Source of the DNA: Phyllobacterium bourgognense | GTDB lineage: Bacteria; Pseudomonadota; Alphaproteobacteria; Rhizobiales; Rhizobiaceae | DNA: 64,000 nt | NCBI RefSeq assembly: GCF_003337575.1 | Contig: NZ_QPJM01000005.1 | Location: 1-64,000, forward strand | Reading direction: 5' to 3' | Shown: in pieces, positions 17,027 to 24,809 of the stretch | Numbering within the stretch: position 1 is the stretch's first letter | Layout: the number at the start of each line of letters is the position of its first letter | Notes under the pieces: model-generated | Told to the model about the DNA's origin: nothing | Seen by the model: only the letters and a program-made list of their open reading frames with translations | Databases searched by the model: none | Program-made: the position numbers and the translations under genes

Positions 17027-17868
17027 TGCGCGCCTTCCCAGATGCCGATCGCCATGGCTTCGCGGGCGTAGGCGGTGAAATCGCGGGGAGCGCGGCCGAG
17101 CGCCTGCTGGACGCCGTCGGTCAAATATTCGTTGCGCCCGTCGAGCACCACGGTGAAGAGCTCGTTGACGAGCGCGGCGATATCGGCGGGCACCTGTTCC
17201 TGTTCGAGACCTTGCATGAATTCCTCCGGGCTGATGGTGGCGTAATTTATAGGGCGCCCGGTGGCCTTGGCAATCTCGGCCGTGGCTTCGGCGAAGGTCA
17301 AGGCGCGCGGGCCGGTGACCTCATAAAGCCGGCCGATGTGGCGGTCATCGGTGAGCGCGGCGGTGACGATATCGGCGATATCATCGGCATGGATGAAGGG
17401 TTCGCGCACTGTGCTGACCGGCAGCGCCATCTCGCCGGCGAGGATCGAGCCGAGCAGCATGCTTTCGCTGAAATTCTGCATGAACCAGCTGGCGCGGACA
17501 ATGGTCCAATCGGCGCCGGAGGCTTGCAGCATCGCTTCCGCGCGCTGGGCCTCGGGCTCGCCCCGGCCGGAGAGGAGGACGAGACGCTTGACACCCTTGG
17601 CGATAGCGAGGCGGGCGAGATCGCCTACGGCTTCGGCGGCGCCCGGGGCGGCGAGGTCGGGATAATAGGTGATGTAGGCGGCCGAGACGCATTCGAGCGC
17701 GGCTGCCCAGGTTTCGCGATTCTCCCAATCGAAAGCGGGGCTGGCACTGCGCGAGCCGACACGCACGGGGACGCCCCGCGCGGTCAGGCGCTCGGCGACG
17801 CGGCGACCGGTCTTGCCGGTGCCGCCAATGAGCAGAACAGGGAATTTCGAGGTGCGGAAGGTGGTCAT
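17023..17868 (-). CDS. NmrA-like NAD(P)-binding protein (atypical SDR)
   Basis: A protein of 281 residues. The N-terminal Rossmann fold carries VLLIGGTGKTGRRVAERL, followed by VKRLVLLSGRGEPEA and a C-terminal substrate region (TFAEATAEIAKATGRPINY). This is the NmrA/NAD(P)H-azoreductase-like branch of atypical SDRs, which act as redox sensors or quinone/azo reductases. The ATG at 17868 is preferred because GGAG lies at good spacing; ATG 17874 is 6 bases upstream and too close to it. It is first gene of a two-gene operon with the DUF1772 protein, divergent from a TetR gene 92 bases away, a layout that often marks a xenobiotic-responsive unit. Confidence 0.85.
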   Translation of the reverse strand: MTTFRTSKFPVLLIGGTGKTGRRVAERLTARGVPVRVGSRSASPAFDWENRETWAAALECVSAAYITYYPDLAAPGAAEAVGDLARLAIAKGVKRLVLLSGRGEPEAQRAEAMLQASGADWTIVRASWFMQNFSESMLLGSILAGEMALPVSTVREPFIHADDIADIVTAALTDDRHIGRLYEVTGPRALTFAEATAEIAKATGRPINYATISPEEFMQGLEQEQVPADIAALVNELFTVVLDGRNEYLTDGVQQALGRAPRDFTAYAREAMAIGIWEGAQ

Positions 17869-17886
17869 TTTCATCTCCTCTTAAAC

Positions 17887-17901
17887 ATGAGTGACTCTCA
17901 T
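17887..17901. promoter_or_regulatory. Candidate TetR operator in the divergent gap
   Basis: ATGAG-TGACT-CTCAT is a perfect inverted repeat in the 92-base gap between the NmrA-like gene and tetR. A wider pair, GACTC (17894-17898) and GAGTC (17933-17937), brackets an AT-rich segment with a TATTAT -10-like hexamer. One regulator could control both directions from here. The binding role is inferred. Confidence 0.5.
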
Positions 17902-17960
17902 ATTTGCAAATGTGATAAATCCTCATATTATAGGAGTCAAGTGAAATGTGAGGAATGCTC

Positions 17961-18581
17961 ATGAATGAGATTGGACCCATCGAGAGCGTCCGGCGCGAGC
18001 CGACGCAAAAACGCAGTCGGGAGCGGGTAGAGCGGATATTGAGCTGCGCCTCGACGCTGATCGAGAAGAGCGGAAGCGATGCCATGCGCATGAGCGACGT
18101 GGCGGAGATGGCGGGGATTTCGATCGGTTCGCTCTACCAGTACTTTCCCGACAAGGGCGCGATCATCCGCACGCTGGCCGAGCGCTACAATGTGCTTGGC
18201 CAGCAATGTATCGCGGAAGGCCTGCAGGATGTGCAGGGCAGGGAAGACTTGCGGCGGGCGTTCGGCGAATTGATCGATGTCTATTACGCGATGTTCCTCG
18301 CCGAACCGGTGATGCGCGACATCTGGTCGGGGACGCAGGCGGACAAAGCGCTGCGCGATATCGATCTTGCCGACAGCCGTATCAACGGCGCGGTGCTGGC
18401 GGCGGCGCGAGCGCGGGTCGATCCCAAGGCGGACCGCGATGAACTGGAGGCGTCGAGCTTTCTGATCATGCAGCTCGGCGAGGCGACGATGCGGCTTGCG
18501 ATCTCGGTTGAGCGCAAGGAGGGCGACGCGCTGGTCGAGCATTTCAAGCGCATGGTGCTGCGCGAGATGATGGAGGGGTGA
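17961..18581 (+). CDS. TetR/AcrR-family transcriptional regulator
   Basis: A protein of 206 residues. The N-terminal helix-turn-helix is clear: RERVERILSCASTLIEKSGSDAMRMSDVAEMAGISIGSLYQYFPDKGAI. The rest is an all-helical ligand and dimer domain (EEASSFLIMQLGEATMRL-like end) typical of the family. ATG 17961 is chosen because GAGGA lies 6 bases upstream. It is divergent from the NmrA-like/DUF1772 operon and most likely represses it and itself through the palindrome at 17887. The SET-domain gene starts 1 base after its stop, so the two are co-transcribed. Confidence 0.9.
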   Translation: MNEIGPIESVRREPTQKRSRERVERILSCASTLIEKSGSDAMRMSDVAEMAGISIGSLYQYFPDKGAIIRTLAERYNVLGQQCIAEGLQDVQGREDLRRAFGELIDVYYAMFLAEPVMRDIWSGTQADKALRDIDLADSRINGAVLAAARARVDPKADRDELEASSFLIMQLGEATMRLAISVERKEGDALVEHFKRMVLREMMEG

Positions 18582-18582
18582 G

Positions 18583-19026
18583 ATGATGATGATCAAAGCC
18601 ACCATCGACACCTGCGCCGGGATTTTCCTCAACGGTGAGGCGCTGATCGAGACCATTCCGGACACCTATCTTGCGCCAAGCAAAACGCAGGGGCGAGGGC
18701 TGCACACGTACCGGGCATGGGCGAAGGATGAGGTGCTTTGCGTGCTCGACGGGCAAGTGGTCGAAGCGAATCGTTATCCCGTGCTACTGACCGAAATGGA
18801 ATGGAACGCCCTGCCGGGCGAGATGCTGCTGGTGCGTCCATTGCGTACGAGCTACGGTTTCATCAATCACAGCTTTGATCCGAACCTGGAGATCGGGGCG
18901 GACTACCGGACGATCAGCGCTATTCGGGCGATCGCGGCGGGAGATGAATTGAAGCTCAATTACGCCGCGCAGCCTGTGCCGGAAGGTTATCTTGAGCGCA
19001 ATGACACCGATTTCCTGAGGGACTGA
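18583..19026 (+). CDS. Small SET-domain protein
   Basis: A 147-residue protein whose last 100 residues form a minimal SET domain: GRGLHTYRAWAKDE near the start, YGFINHSFDPNLE (the NHS pseudoknot motif), then AIRAIAAGDELKLNYA, where the final Tyr corresponds to the catalytic ELxxxY tyrosine. SET proteins bind S-adenosylmethionine and methylate protein lysines. The usual Cys after NHS is Phe here and there is no post-SET cysteine cluster, so it does not bind the post-SET zinc. Target unknown. The start could be any of three adjacent ATGs (18583, 18586, 18589) after GGAGGGG. It follows tetR by one base. Confidence 0.8.
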   Translation: MMMIKATIDTCAGIFLNGEALIETIPDTYLAPSKTQGRGLHTYRAWAKDEVLCVLDGQVVEANRYPVLLTEMEWNALPGEMLLVRPLRTSYGFINHSFDPNLEIGADYRTISAIRAIAAGDELKLNYAAQPVPEGYLERNDTDFLRD

Positions 19027-19158
19027 GTATCGACACCTGCCTCCGCAATGGTATCGCCAGTTAACCTGCTATAAGATATGGCGGGAGCCGTTGTGCTCCT
19101 TGTTTTTTACGCAATTCCGGACGGAAAATCGCTGGAATTGTTCAAAGGGGCCCGGGGC

Positions 19159-21372
19159 ATGGAGCGCCGTCTTGCAGCCGTTCTGATCGCTGATGTCGTC
19201 GGTTACAGCCATTTGAGCCAGATCGACGAGGAGGGAACGCGCGCCCGTTTTCAGGCTGACCTCTGCGAAGTCTTCGAGCCGAAGATCGCCGAGCATGGTG
19301 GACGGCTGGTCAAGACCATGGGGGACGGCCTGCTGGTCGAGTTCCAGAGCGTGGTCGCTGCATTGCGTTGTGCTGTCGAGGTGCAGCGCGAAAAGGCTGA
19401 GCGCAATGCTGCCGCTCCAAAGGAAAAGCGCCTGGTTTTTCGCATTGGTGTCAATCTCGGGGACATCATGGTCGAGGGCGAGGATATTCACGGCGACGGC
19501 GTCAATATCGCCGACCGGATACAGACGCTCGCGGAACCTGGCGGCATTGCGATTTCCGGAACGACCTATGATCAGGTGAAATCGAAGCTCCCGATTGGCT
19601 ATGTTTCGCTTGGCGAGCAGGTGGTCAAAAACATCGCCGAGCCGATCCGGATATATCGCGTCGTGCTCGACCCTGCCGGAGCGGGCAAGACAGTCGGCGC
19701 ACGCAGACGCTTGCGCCGATGGCGCGTGCCGGTCGTCGCAGTCCTTGTTTTGATGGTGCTCGGCGCAGGGTTGCTGTGGTGGAAACCTGCGCAGTTGTTC
19801 CAGCCTGCGTCCCTTGTCGAGCGGTTTGCCTATCCGCTGCCGGACAAGCCTTCTGTGGCGGTGCTGCCTTTCATCAATGTGAGCGGCGACACGGATCATG
19901 ACCACCTTGCGGCGGGATTGACAGACGATCTCATCACCGAGCTCTCAAAGGTCTCCGGCCTGTTCGTGATCGCACGGCATTCGGTGTTCGCCATCCAGAA
20001 TACGGCCGGAAAGATCCAGGATGTGGCCGCGGAGCTCGGCGTCCATTATGTTCTCGAGGGGACATTGCAGCGCGCAGATTCCCGACTGCGGATCAACGTC
20101 AAGCTGATCGATGCGCTTACCGGTCTTTCCTTGTGGGCCGAGCGCTACGACCGCCAATATGCCGACCTTTTTGCAGTTCAGGACGATGTCATCGGCAAGA
20201 TCATTTCTGCGCTGGAAGTCAAGCTAAGCGAAGGCGAGCGTGACCAGCTGGCGCGAATACCGACTGAGAACCTCGAGGCCTATGACTACTATCTTCGCGC
20301 GGAACAGGAAGGTTTTTATTACAGCGACGTAGAGACTTACCGGCGAACATTGTCATACTACCAGAAGGCACTCGATCTCGATCCGAGTTTTGCCAATGCC
20401 CATGCCGGGATCGCCCGCGTGGCTGTGGATGTCTGGCGCAACGACTACAACTATCTCTGGTCCGCAGCAGTGGCACGAAAGATTGCCTATGACGCGGCCG
20501 GTCAGGCCCTGAAGCTGGACCCAAACAACGCTCGTGCCCATACGGTGCTTGCGCTTCTTCAACTGGTCGATGGGCGCGAAGTTGAAGCGAGGGATTCCGC
20601 CAACAGGGCGGTTGCGGCACAGCCGAACGACGCGGAGATTGTCGGCAATCTTGCCCTTATCCTGGCACAGACCGGCAGCCACACGCAGGCGGTGACCGAG
20701 ATGGAAAAGGCGTTGCGGCTCGATCCCACGCCGCCACCAAGCCTTCAGTTGCTTGCCGGCATTGTTTTTTACACCGCGCGCGACAGCGAACGGGCGGTTC
20801 CCCTGATGGAGACCGCGCGCGATGCTCTTCCCAAAGCGGAGCCAGCACGTGAATATCTTGCTGCTGCCTATGTGGATCGCGGCGACCAGACACTTGCATC
20901 CCGGGAAACGGGAAAGTTGCTGGAACTGTTTCCAGACACCAATCTGACCTATTACGGCTATCTCTACGACTATTGGCGGGAAGACGATCTGCGCCATCAT
21001 CTGGACGGGCTACGGGCTGCCGGGGTGCCCGAGTGGCCGTTCGGCTTTGAAGCAAATCCAGCCGACCAGATCGGTGAGGCGGAATTGAGGGCGATGGTCA
21101 ACGACAAGACCTGGACGGGCAAGCACAAGAACGGCACCGAGTTCATCCAGTATTTCGACACGGCAGGCAACACCGCATACCGCAGCGCCAATACGAATAT
21201 AACCGGCTTCATCGAAGTTCGCGGCAATCGCCTATGCGAGCGGTTCGGGGGGTATTTCCTGGACCGGATGGTATGCGGCTATGTTTACCGCAACACGGCG
21301 CCGGAGCCCCGCGACGCGAAATATGTTCACGTCACGCCGCGCGCATTGATGTATTTTTCTATCGCTCCTTGA
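19159..21372 (+). CDS. Class III adenylate/guanylate cyclase with membrane anchor, TolB-like and TPR domains
   Basis: A protein of 737 residues. Residues about 1-175 are a cyclase homology domain with metal ligands Asp12 (VLIADVVGYS) and Asp56 (KTMGDGLLVEF) and the transition-state pair in VNIADRIQ, so catalysis looks possible. A single membrane helix follows (VPVVAVLVLMVLGAGLLWW, about 195-213), then a TolB/FlgO-like region (PSVAVLPFINVSGDTDHDHLAAGLTDDLITELS) and several TPR repeats rich in KALDLDPSFANAHAG-like units. This architecture is common and multiplied in Rhizobiales. The substrate (ATP or GTP) is not proven. ATG 19159 begins the cyclase domain; an in-frame start at 19078 would add 27 residues. 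Confidence 0.88.
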   Translation: MERRLAAVLIADVVGYSHLSQIDEEGTRARFQADLCEVFEPKIAEHGGRLVKTMGDGLLVEFQSVVAALRCAVEVQREKAERNAAAPKEKRLVFRIGVNLGDIMVEGEDIHGDGVNIADRIQTLAEPGGIAISGTTYDQVKSKLPIGYVSLGEQVVKNIAEPIRIYRVVLDPAGAGKTVGARRRLRRWRVPVVAVLVLMVLGAGLLWWKPAQLFQPASLVERFAYPLPDKPSVAVLPFINVSGDTDHDHLAAGLTDDLITELSKVSGLFVIARHSVFAIQNTAGKIQDVAAELGVHYVLEGTLQRADSRLRINVKLIDALTGLSLWAERYDRQYADLFAVQDDVIGKIISALEVKLSEGERDQLARIPTENLEAYDYYLRAEQEGFYYSDVETYRRTLSYYQKALDLDPSFANAHAGIARVAVDVWRNDYNYLWSAAVARKIAYDAAGQALKLDPNNARAHTVLALLQLVDGREVEARDSANRAVAAQPNDAEIVGNLALILAQTGSHTQAVTEMEKALRLDPTPPPSLQLLAGIVFYTARDSERAVPLMETARDALPKAEPAREYLAAAYVDRGDQTLASRETGKLLELFPDTNLTYYGYLYDYWREDDLRHHLDGLRAAGVPEWPFGFEANPADQIGEAELRAMVNDKTWTGKHKNGTEFIQYFDTAGNTAYRSANTNITGFIEVRGNRLCERFGGYFLDRMVCGYVYRNTAPEPRDAKYVHVTPRALMYFSIAP

Positions 21373-21380
21373 GGTATCTG

Positions 21381-21905
21381 TCAGTTGGCCGGTGCCTTCT
21401 GCCAATCCGTCTGCAACTTCTCCGCAACGAGCGTGTTCTCCACATCGGACCAGTGCTTGCGCGAGTCGGTGAGCTTGGTCGGGTTCTTTTCAAACCCATC
21501 CGCGGCACCCGGATCATAGCTTATGTAGAGCTTGCCTTCGATGATCCGCCAGGCTTTGGGGTCGACATTGGTCGTGACAGTCCCGAACGAAACGCCGTCT
21601 GCGCAATAGCCGCCATATTGCGGCGCGTACTTGGCTGGATCTGCGATGAAGAGATCGCGATTTTCTGCGCTGGCGAAATGCCATGTCGCGCCGAGCCAGC
21701 GATGTGAGTATTTGTCGGATCCCTGGACGGCCTGGTTCTGCGTGAAGTAGGCAACCGGGTCATAGCCCTTGATTGCCACGTCGCCGAAATAGCCGGTGTT
21801 GACGAGTTCTTCGGCCCCGGCAGGTGGCGTGAACGAGAGCAGCATTGCGGCCGCAGCCATAGATGCAGCAATTTGAAACTTGCGTTTCAAGCGGTGTTCC
21901 AGCAT
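21381..21905 (-). CDS. Exported YHS-domain protein
   Basis: A 174-residue protein. A signal peptide (FQIAASMAAAAMLLSF ending AGAEE) is followed by a YHS domain: IKGYDPVAYFTQNQAVQGSDKYSHRWLGATWHFASAENRDLFIADPAKYAPQYGG is the classic series, seen at about residues 45-100. YHS domains are small, often metal-associated modules. GGGAGAAA precedes the ATG. It is convergent with the cyclase gene and lies just downstream of the ankyrin gene on the same strand (47-base gap), so the two may be one unit. Confidence 0.85.
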   Translation of the reverse strand: MLEHRLKRKFQIAASMAAAAMLLSFTPPAGAEELVNTGYFGDVAIKGYDPVAYFTQNQAVQGSDKYSHRWLGATWHFASAENRDLFIADPAKYAPQYGGYCADGVSFGTVTTNVDPKAWRIIEGKLYISYDPGAADGFEKNPTKLTDSRKHWSDVENTLVAEKLQTDWQKAPAN

Positions 21906-21952
21906 TTCAGTTTCTCCCTTGGTTCCGGTGCGGCGTTACGGGCGACCAGCCG

Positions 21953-22543
21953 TCATTTGCGCTTGGTGCACTCGGTAAAAAGCCATTGGCCGACCAGATC
22001 GGCCTTCTGGCATTCAGCGCCCGCCTTCATAAGCAGGGCAGCCGCATCCCAATGTTCCCGCCATCCAGCCTGGGTGAGTGGCGTATAACCGTTGCGTTCT
22101 TTTGGTTCGACTTCAGCCTTGTTGGCCAATAGAAATGCGACCACATCGGCGTGACCTTCCTCGGCAGCAGCGTGCAGAGGTGTCATGTGATAGAAGTTCT
22201 TTTCGTCATTGACCGCCGCACCTTTCTCAACCAGCAACTTTACCGTATCGAGATTTCCACCATAGGCAGCAGCGTGCAAAGCCGTCAGCCCGCCTTTGTT
22301 GCGAATTTCGATGTTCGAGCCGCGTTCGAGCAGAAGCGCCACCACGTCCGGCTTTCCTGCCAGCGAGGCGATGAGGAGAACCGGCTCGCCGGCGTCATCC
22401 GGTTGCGCGATGTCGGCACCCTGATCCAGCAATTGTTTAACGGTTGCGACATCGCCATTTTTGGCAGCGTCATGCAGCGGCCCCGCCAGCGCGGACGAGA
22501 CCCCCAGCATTCCCCCGATAAATGCAACGCAAAAAAGGTTCAC
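21953..22543 (-). CDS. Exported ankyrin-repeat protein
   Basis: A 196-residue protein with a GTG start (GGGGGA upstream). A signal peptide (MNLFCVAFIGGMLGVSSALAG) leads to about five ankyrin repeats: GPLHDAAKNGDVATVKQLLDQGAD, then ASLAGKPDVVALLLERGS, TALHAAAYGGNLDTVKLLVEKGA, TPLHAAAEEGHADVVAFLLANKA and YTPLTQAGWREHWDAAALLMKAGA. It should be periplasmic and mediate protein contacts; the partner is unknown. The C-terminus has two cysteines (AECQKAD, FTECTKRK) that may form a disulfide. Confidence 0.87.
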   Translation of the reverse strand: MNLFCVAFIGGMLGVSSALAGPLHDAAKNGDVATVKQLLDQGADIAQPDDAGEPVLLIASLAGKPDVVALLLERGSNIEIRNKGGLTALHAAAYGGNLDTVKLLVEKGAAVNDEKNFYHMTPLHAAAEEGHADVVAFLLANKAEVEPKERNGYTPLTQAGWREHWDAAALLMKAGAECQKADLVGQWLFTECTKRK

Positions 22544-22627
22544 CGAACGTCCCCCGTCTCAGCATCCATGAGCGGCGGGGGAACGTATCACATTGGGCCC
22601 TAGACCGGAATTAACACGTAGGGATTA

Positions 22628-22769
22628 GGATGTGTCGATATTCACGCCATGACGGTCTGCAAACGGCATTTTTCTGCGATACGGTGCTCACGTACTATAA
22701 GTACGCTCCGCTCCGCTTCTCGAAAACCACCGTTTTCGCCTCGTCATGATCGCGAATCTCGACACATCC
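22628..22769. repeat. Long imperfect palindromic element, copy 2
   Basis: A 142-bp fold-back with perfect outer arms GGATGTGTCG (22628-22637) and CGACACATCC (22760-22769) and the core GGTGCTCACGTAC, loop TATAA, GTACGCTCCGCTCC. The left arm (GACGGTCTGCAAACGGCA, about 22651-22668) recurs almost unchanged in copy 3. It lies 6 bases after the stop side of the EF-G-like gene and upstream of the ankyrin gene, so a transcript from the EF-G-like gene would end in it. Confidence 0.85.
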
Positions 22770-22775
22770 CGGTAT

Positions 22776-24719
22776 TTAACTTGCGTGGGCGCTGATGATG
22801 GCATCGGCCTCTTTCCCATAAAGTTCTTCGAAATGATCGAAGTTCTTCGAAAATGTACCGATGCCCTGTGTAGCGGAGCGCAGCGAGCGTGCCAGTTCGT
22901 CGAGCGCGCTGCCGGGAATGAGCGCGCGGAAAACATCCCATCCTTTGGCGGTCTCATCGCGATCGAAGCCCAGAACCTGGCCCTTGAAGGAGGAAACGAT
23001 CGGTACGAGACTGCCGGAGTAGATGGAGGGGATGTGGATCTCCACACGGAAGATCGGCTGCATCAGCACGGCGGATGCTTGGGCCAGCGCGTCCCGCACC
23101 CCCATTTTGCCCGCGGCCCGGAATGCGAATTCGGAACTATCCACGGAATGGTGCTGGCCGTCGGTCAGCGTTACGCCGACATCGATGACTCTAAGACCCA
23201 GTGGGCCTTTCTCCATCGCTTCGCGAGCTCCAGCCTCGACTGCGGGAATGAAATTGCGCGGAACAGCACCACCTTTGACCGTTTCACCGAAGCTGAAGCC
23301 TTCGCCGCGTTCATTCGGGTGTATGCTCAGTTTCACATCGGCAAATTGTCCGGCACCGCCAGTCTGCTTGCGGTGGCGGTAGTGAACATCCGATGTTTTT
23401 GAGATCGTCTCACGGTAGACCGGGCTCGGTGGGCGATCGGTTACGTTCACATGAAAGACCTCAGCCAGGGTCTTGCAGAGATCGCGCAAATGCACCGGTC
23501 CCTGGACGCAGACGAGTTGGGCGCCGGTCCCTTCCTCCTGCATGACCTTGAGGCCGTGATCGGTCTCTGCGAGCTTTGCCAGCGTTTCGGAGAGCTTGGT
23601 TTCGTCCCGTTCGCTGTCGGGTACCAGTATCCGTTCCAGCATGGGGGTAGGCGGCGTCGTCCATGCCGGTGGCGCGACAGCCGTATCGGGGGCCAGCAGC
23701 GACGGAACAGGCAAATGGTCGGATTTTACCGTGGCGAAAACGTCGCCCGGGAGTATCGCCGCTGCAACGGGTTTACCGGTTCCGGGATCCTGCACTGGTC
23801 CCAAGCGCGAGCCGGCAAGCAGGGATCCCTGCTTGAGACCATCGCCGAGACTACGGACAAGCACCGTCTTGCCGACGTTCTGGCGGTGGTAGGCGTGAAA
23901 GCTAACGCCGACCAATGCCGTGTCCTTGATGTTGGCGGCCGCTGCAAGGCGTGCGCGAAGGACATCGGATTGCGGGGCTTCGTGACGAAGTGCCTTCATC
24001 AGGCGCATGATGCCGTTGCTGTGGCTTGCGGCGCCGACGAGAACGGGGATGATCCGGTTTTCCCGCAAGACGCGCGAAGAGATGGCATAGATGGCATCGC
24101 TGGCCGGTTCGCGGTCCTCGATGAGCTCCTCGAGCAGCCAATCGTCGAATTCAGAGAGAGATTCGAGAAGTTCGGCACGCGCTTCGTGTTCGCGTTCCAC
24201 AACATCGGTGGGAATTTCGACCAGCGCAGATATCTGGCCCTCGCGGTAGCGCCAGGCGCGCTCCGAAATAAGATCACAGCTGCCGACGATCTTGTCGCCT
24301 TCGCGAATCGGGATCTGCCGCAGCAATAGTGTGTGGCTGGCGAAGTCCTGGAGCGAGGCGATGACGTCTCTAAGCCGTCCTCTCGGTTCATCCATCCGGT
24401 TCACGAACACGATACACGGCGTTCCCGAAGCTTCAATCACCCGCAAATAGGGAGCTGCAAGTACAGCTTCCTCGGGGTTTGGCGACACACACAGGATGCA
24501 GGCGTCACTGGCCAAAAGCGCATGCTGGGCGTGGGCCAGGGCCTCACCCGAGCCAGGCGCGTCCAGCGCACACCATGCTTCATTTCCGAACTCGAATTCC
24601 GTCAGGCCCAATCCGTATGGAGAGATGGATTTTTTCGATGCACCTTCCAGTGCGGCCAGTTTTTCCACGAGCGTGGATTTCCCGGCCTGCGAAGGACCGA
24701 GTACCGTAAAGCAGCGCAT
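22776..24719 (-). CDS. EF-G-like translational GTPase paralogue with degenerate GTPase motifs
   Basis: A 647-residue relative of elongation factor G. G1 is GPSQAGKST, G3 is DAPG and G4 is NRMD. The DTPGH of true EF-G is DAPGS here, so the catalytic His is missing, and the switch I RGIT motif is absent. Later EF-G domains are clear, including the domain IV segment (YRETISKTSDVHYRHRKQTGGAGQFA) and domain V (LMQPIFRVEIHIPSIYSGSLVPIVSSFKGQVLGFD). It belongs to the EF-G-like subgroup of alphaproteobacteria whose role is unsettled. ATG 24719 is chosen because AGGGAGGA lies 5 bases upstream; an earlier in-frame ATG at 24743 has no such site. True fusA is presumably elsewhere. Confidence 0.88.
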   Translation of the reverse strand: MRCFTVLGPSQAGKSTLVEKLAALEGASKKSISPYGLGLTEFEFGNEAWCALDAPGSGEALAHAQHALLASDACILCVSPNPEEAVLAAPYLRVIEASGTPCIVFVNRMDEPRGRLRDVIASLQDFASHTLLLRQIPIREGDKIVGSCDLISERAWRYREGQISALVEIPTDVVEREHEARAELLESLSEFDDWLLEELIEDREPASDAIYAISSRVLRENRIIPVLVGAASHSNGIMRLMKALRHEAPQSDVLRARLAAAANIKDTALVGVSFHAYHRQNVGKTVLVRSLGDGLKQGSLLAGSRLGPVQDPGTGKPVAAAILPGDVFATVKSDHLPVPSLLAPDTAVAPPAWTTPPTPMLERILVPDSERDETKLSETLAKLAETDHGLKVMQEEGTGAQLVCVQGPVHLRDLCKTLAEVFHVNVTDRPPSPVYRETISKTSDVHYRHRKQTGGAGQFADVKLSIHPNERGEGFSFGETVKGGAVPRNFIPAVEAGAREAMEKGPLGLRVIDVGVTLTDGQHHSVDSSEFAFRAAGKMGVRDALAQASAVLMQPIFRVEIHIPSIYSGSLVPIVSSFKGQVLGFDRDETAKGWDVFRALIPGSALDELARSLRSATQGIGTFSKNFDHFEELYGKEADAIISAHAS

Positions 24720-24809
24720 GGCGTTCCTCCCTGCCACGAACAATCTCTACCGTCAGGATGCCCCAGACCGGCGCAAAGCGCTAGAGCGGCTTTACCTTAT
24801 GGAGCCAGT

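Noticed and set aside
22688-23047. A minus-strand frame starting in palindromic element copy 2
   Set aside because: It lies inside the EF-G-like gene on the same strand in another frame and has no domain.
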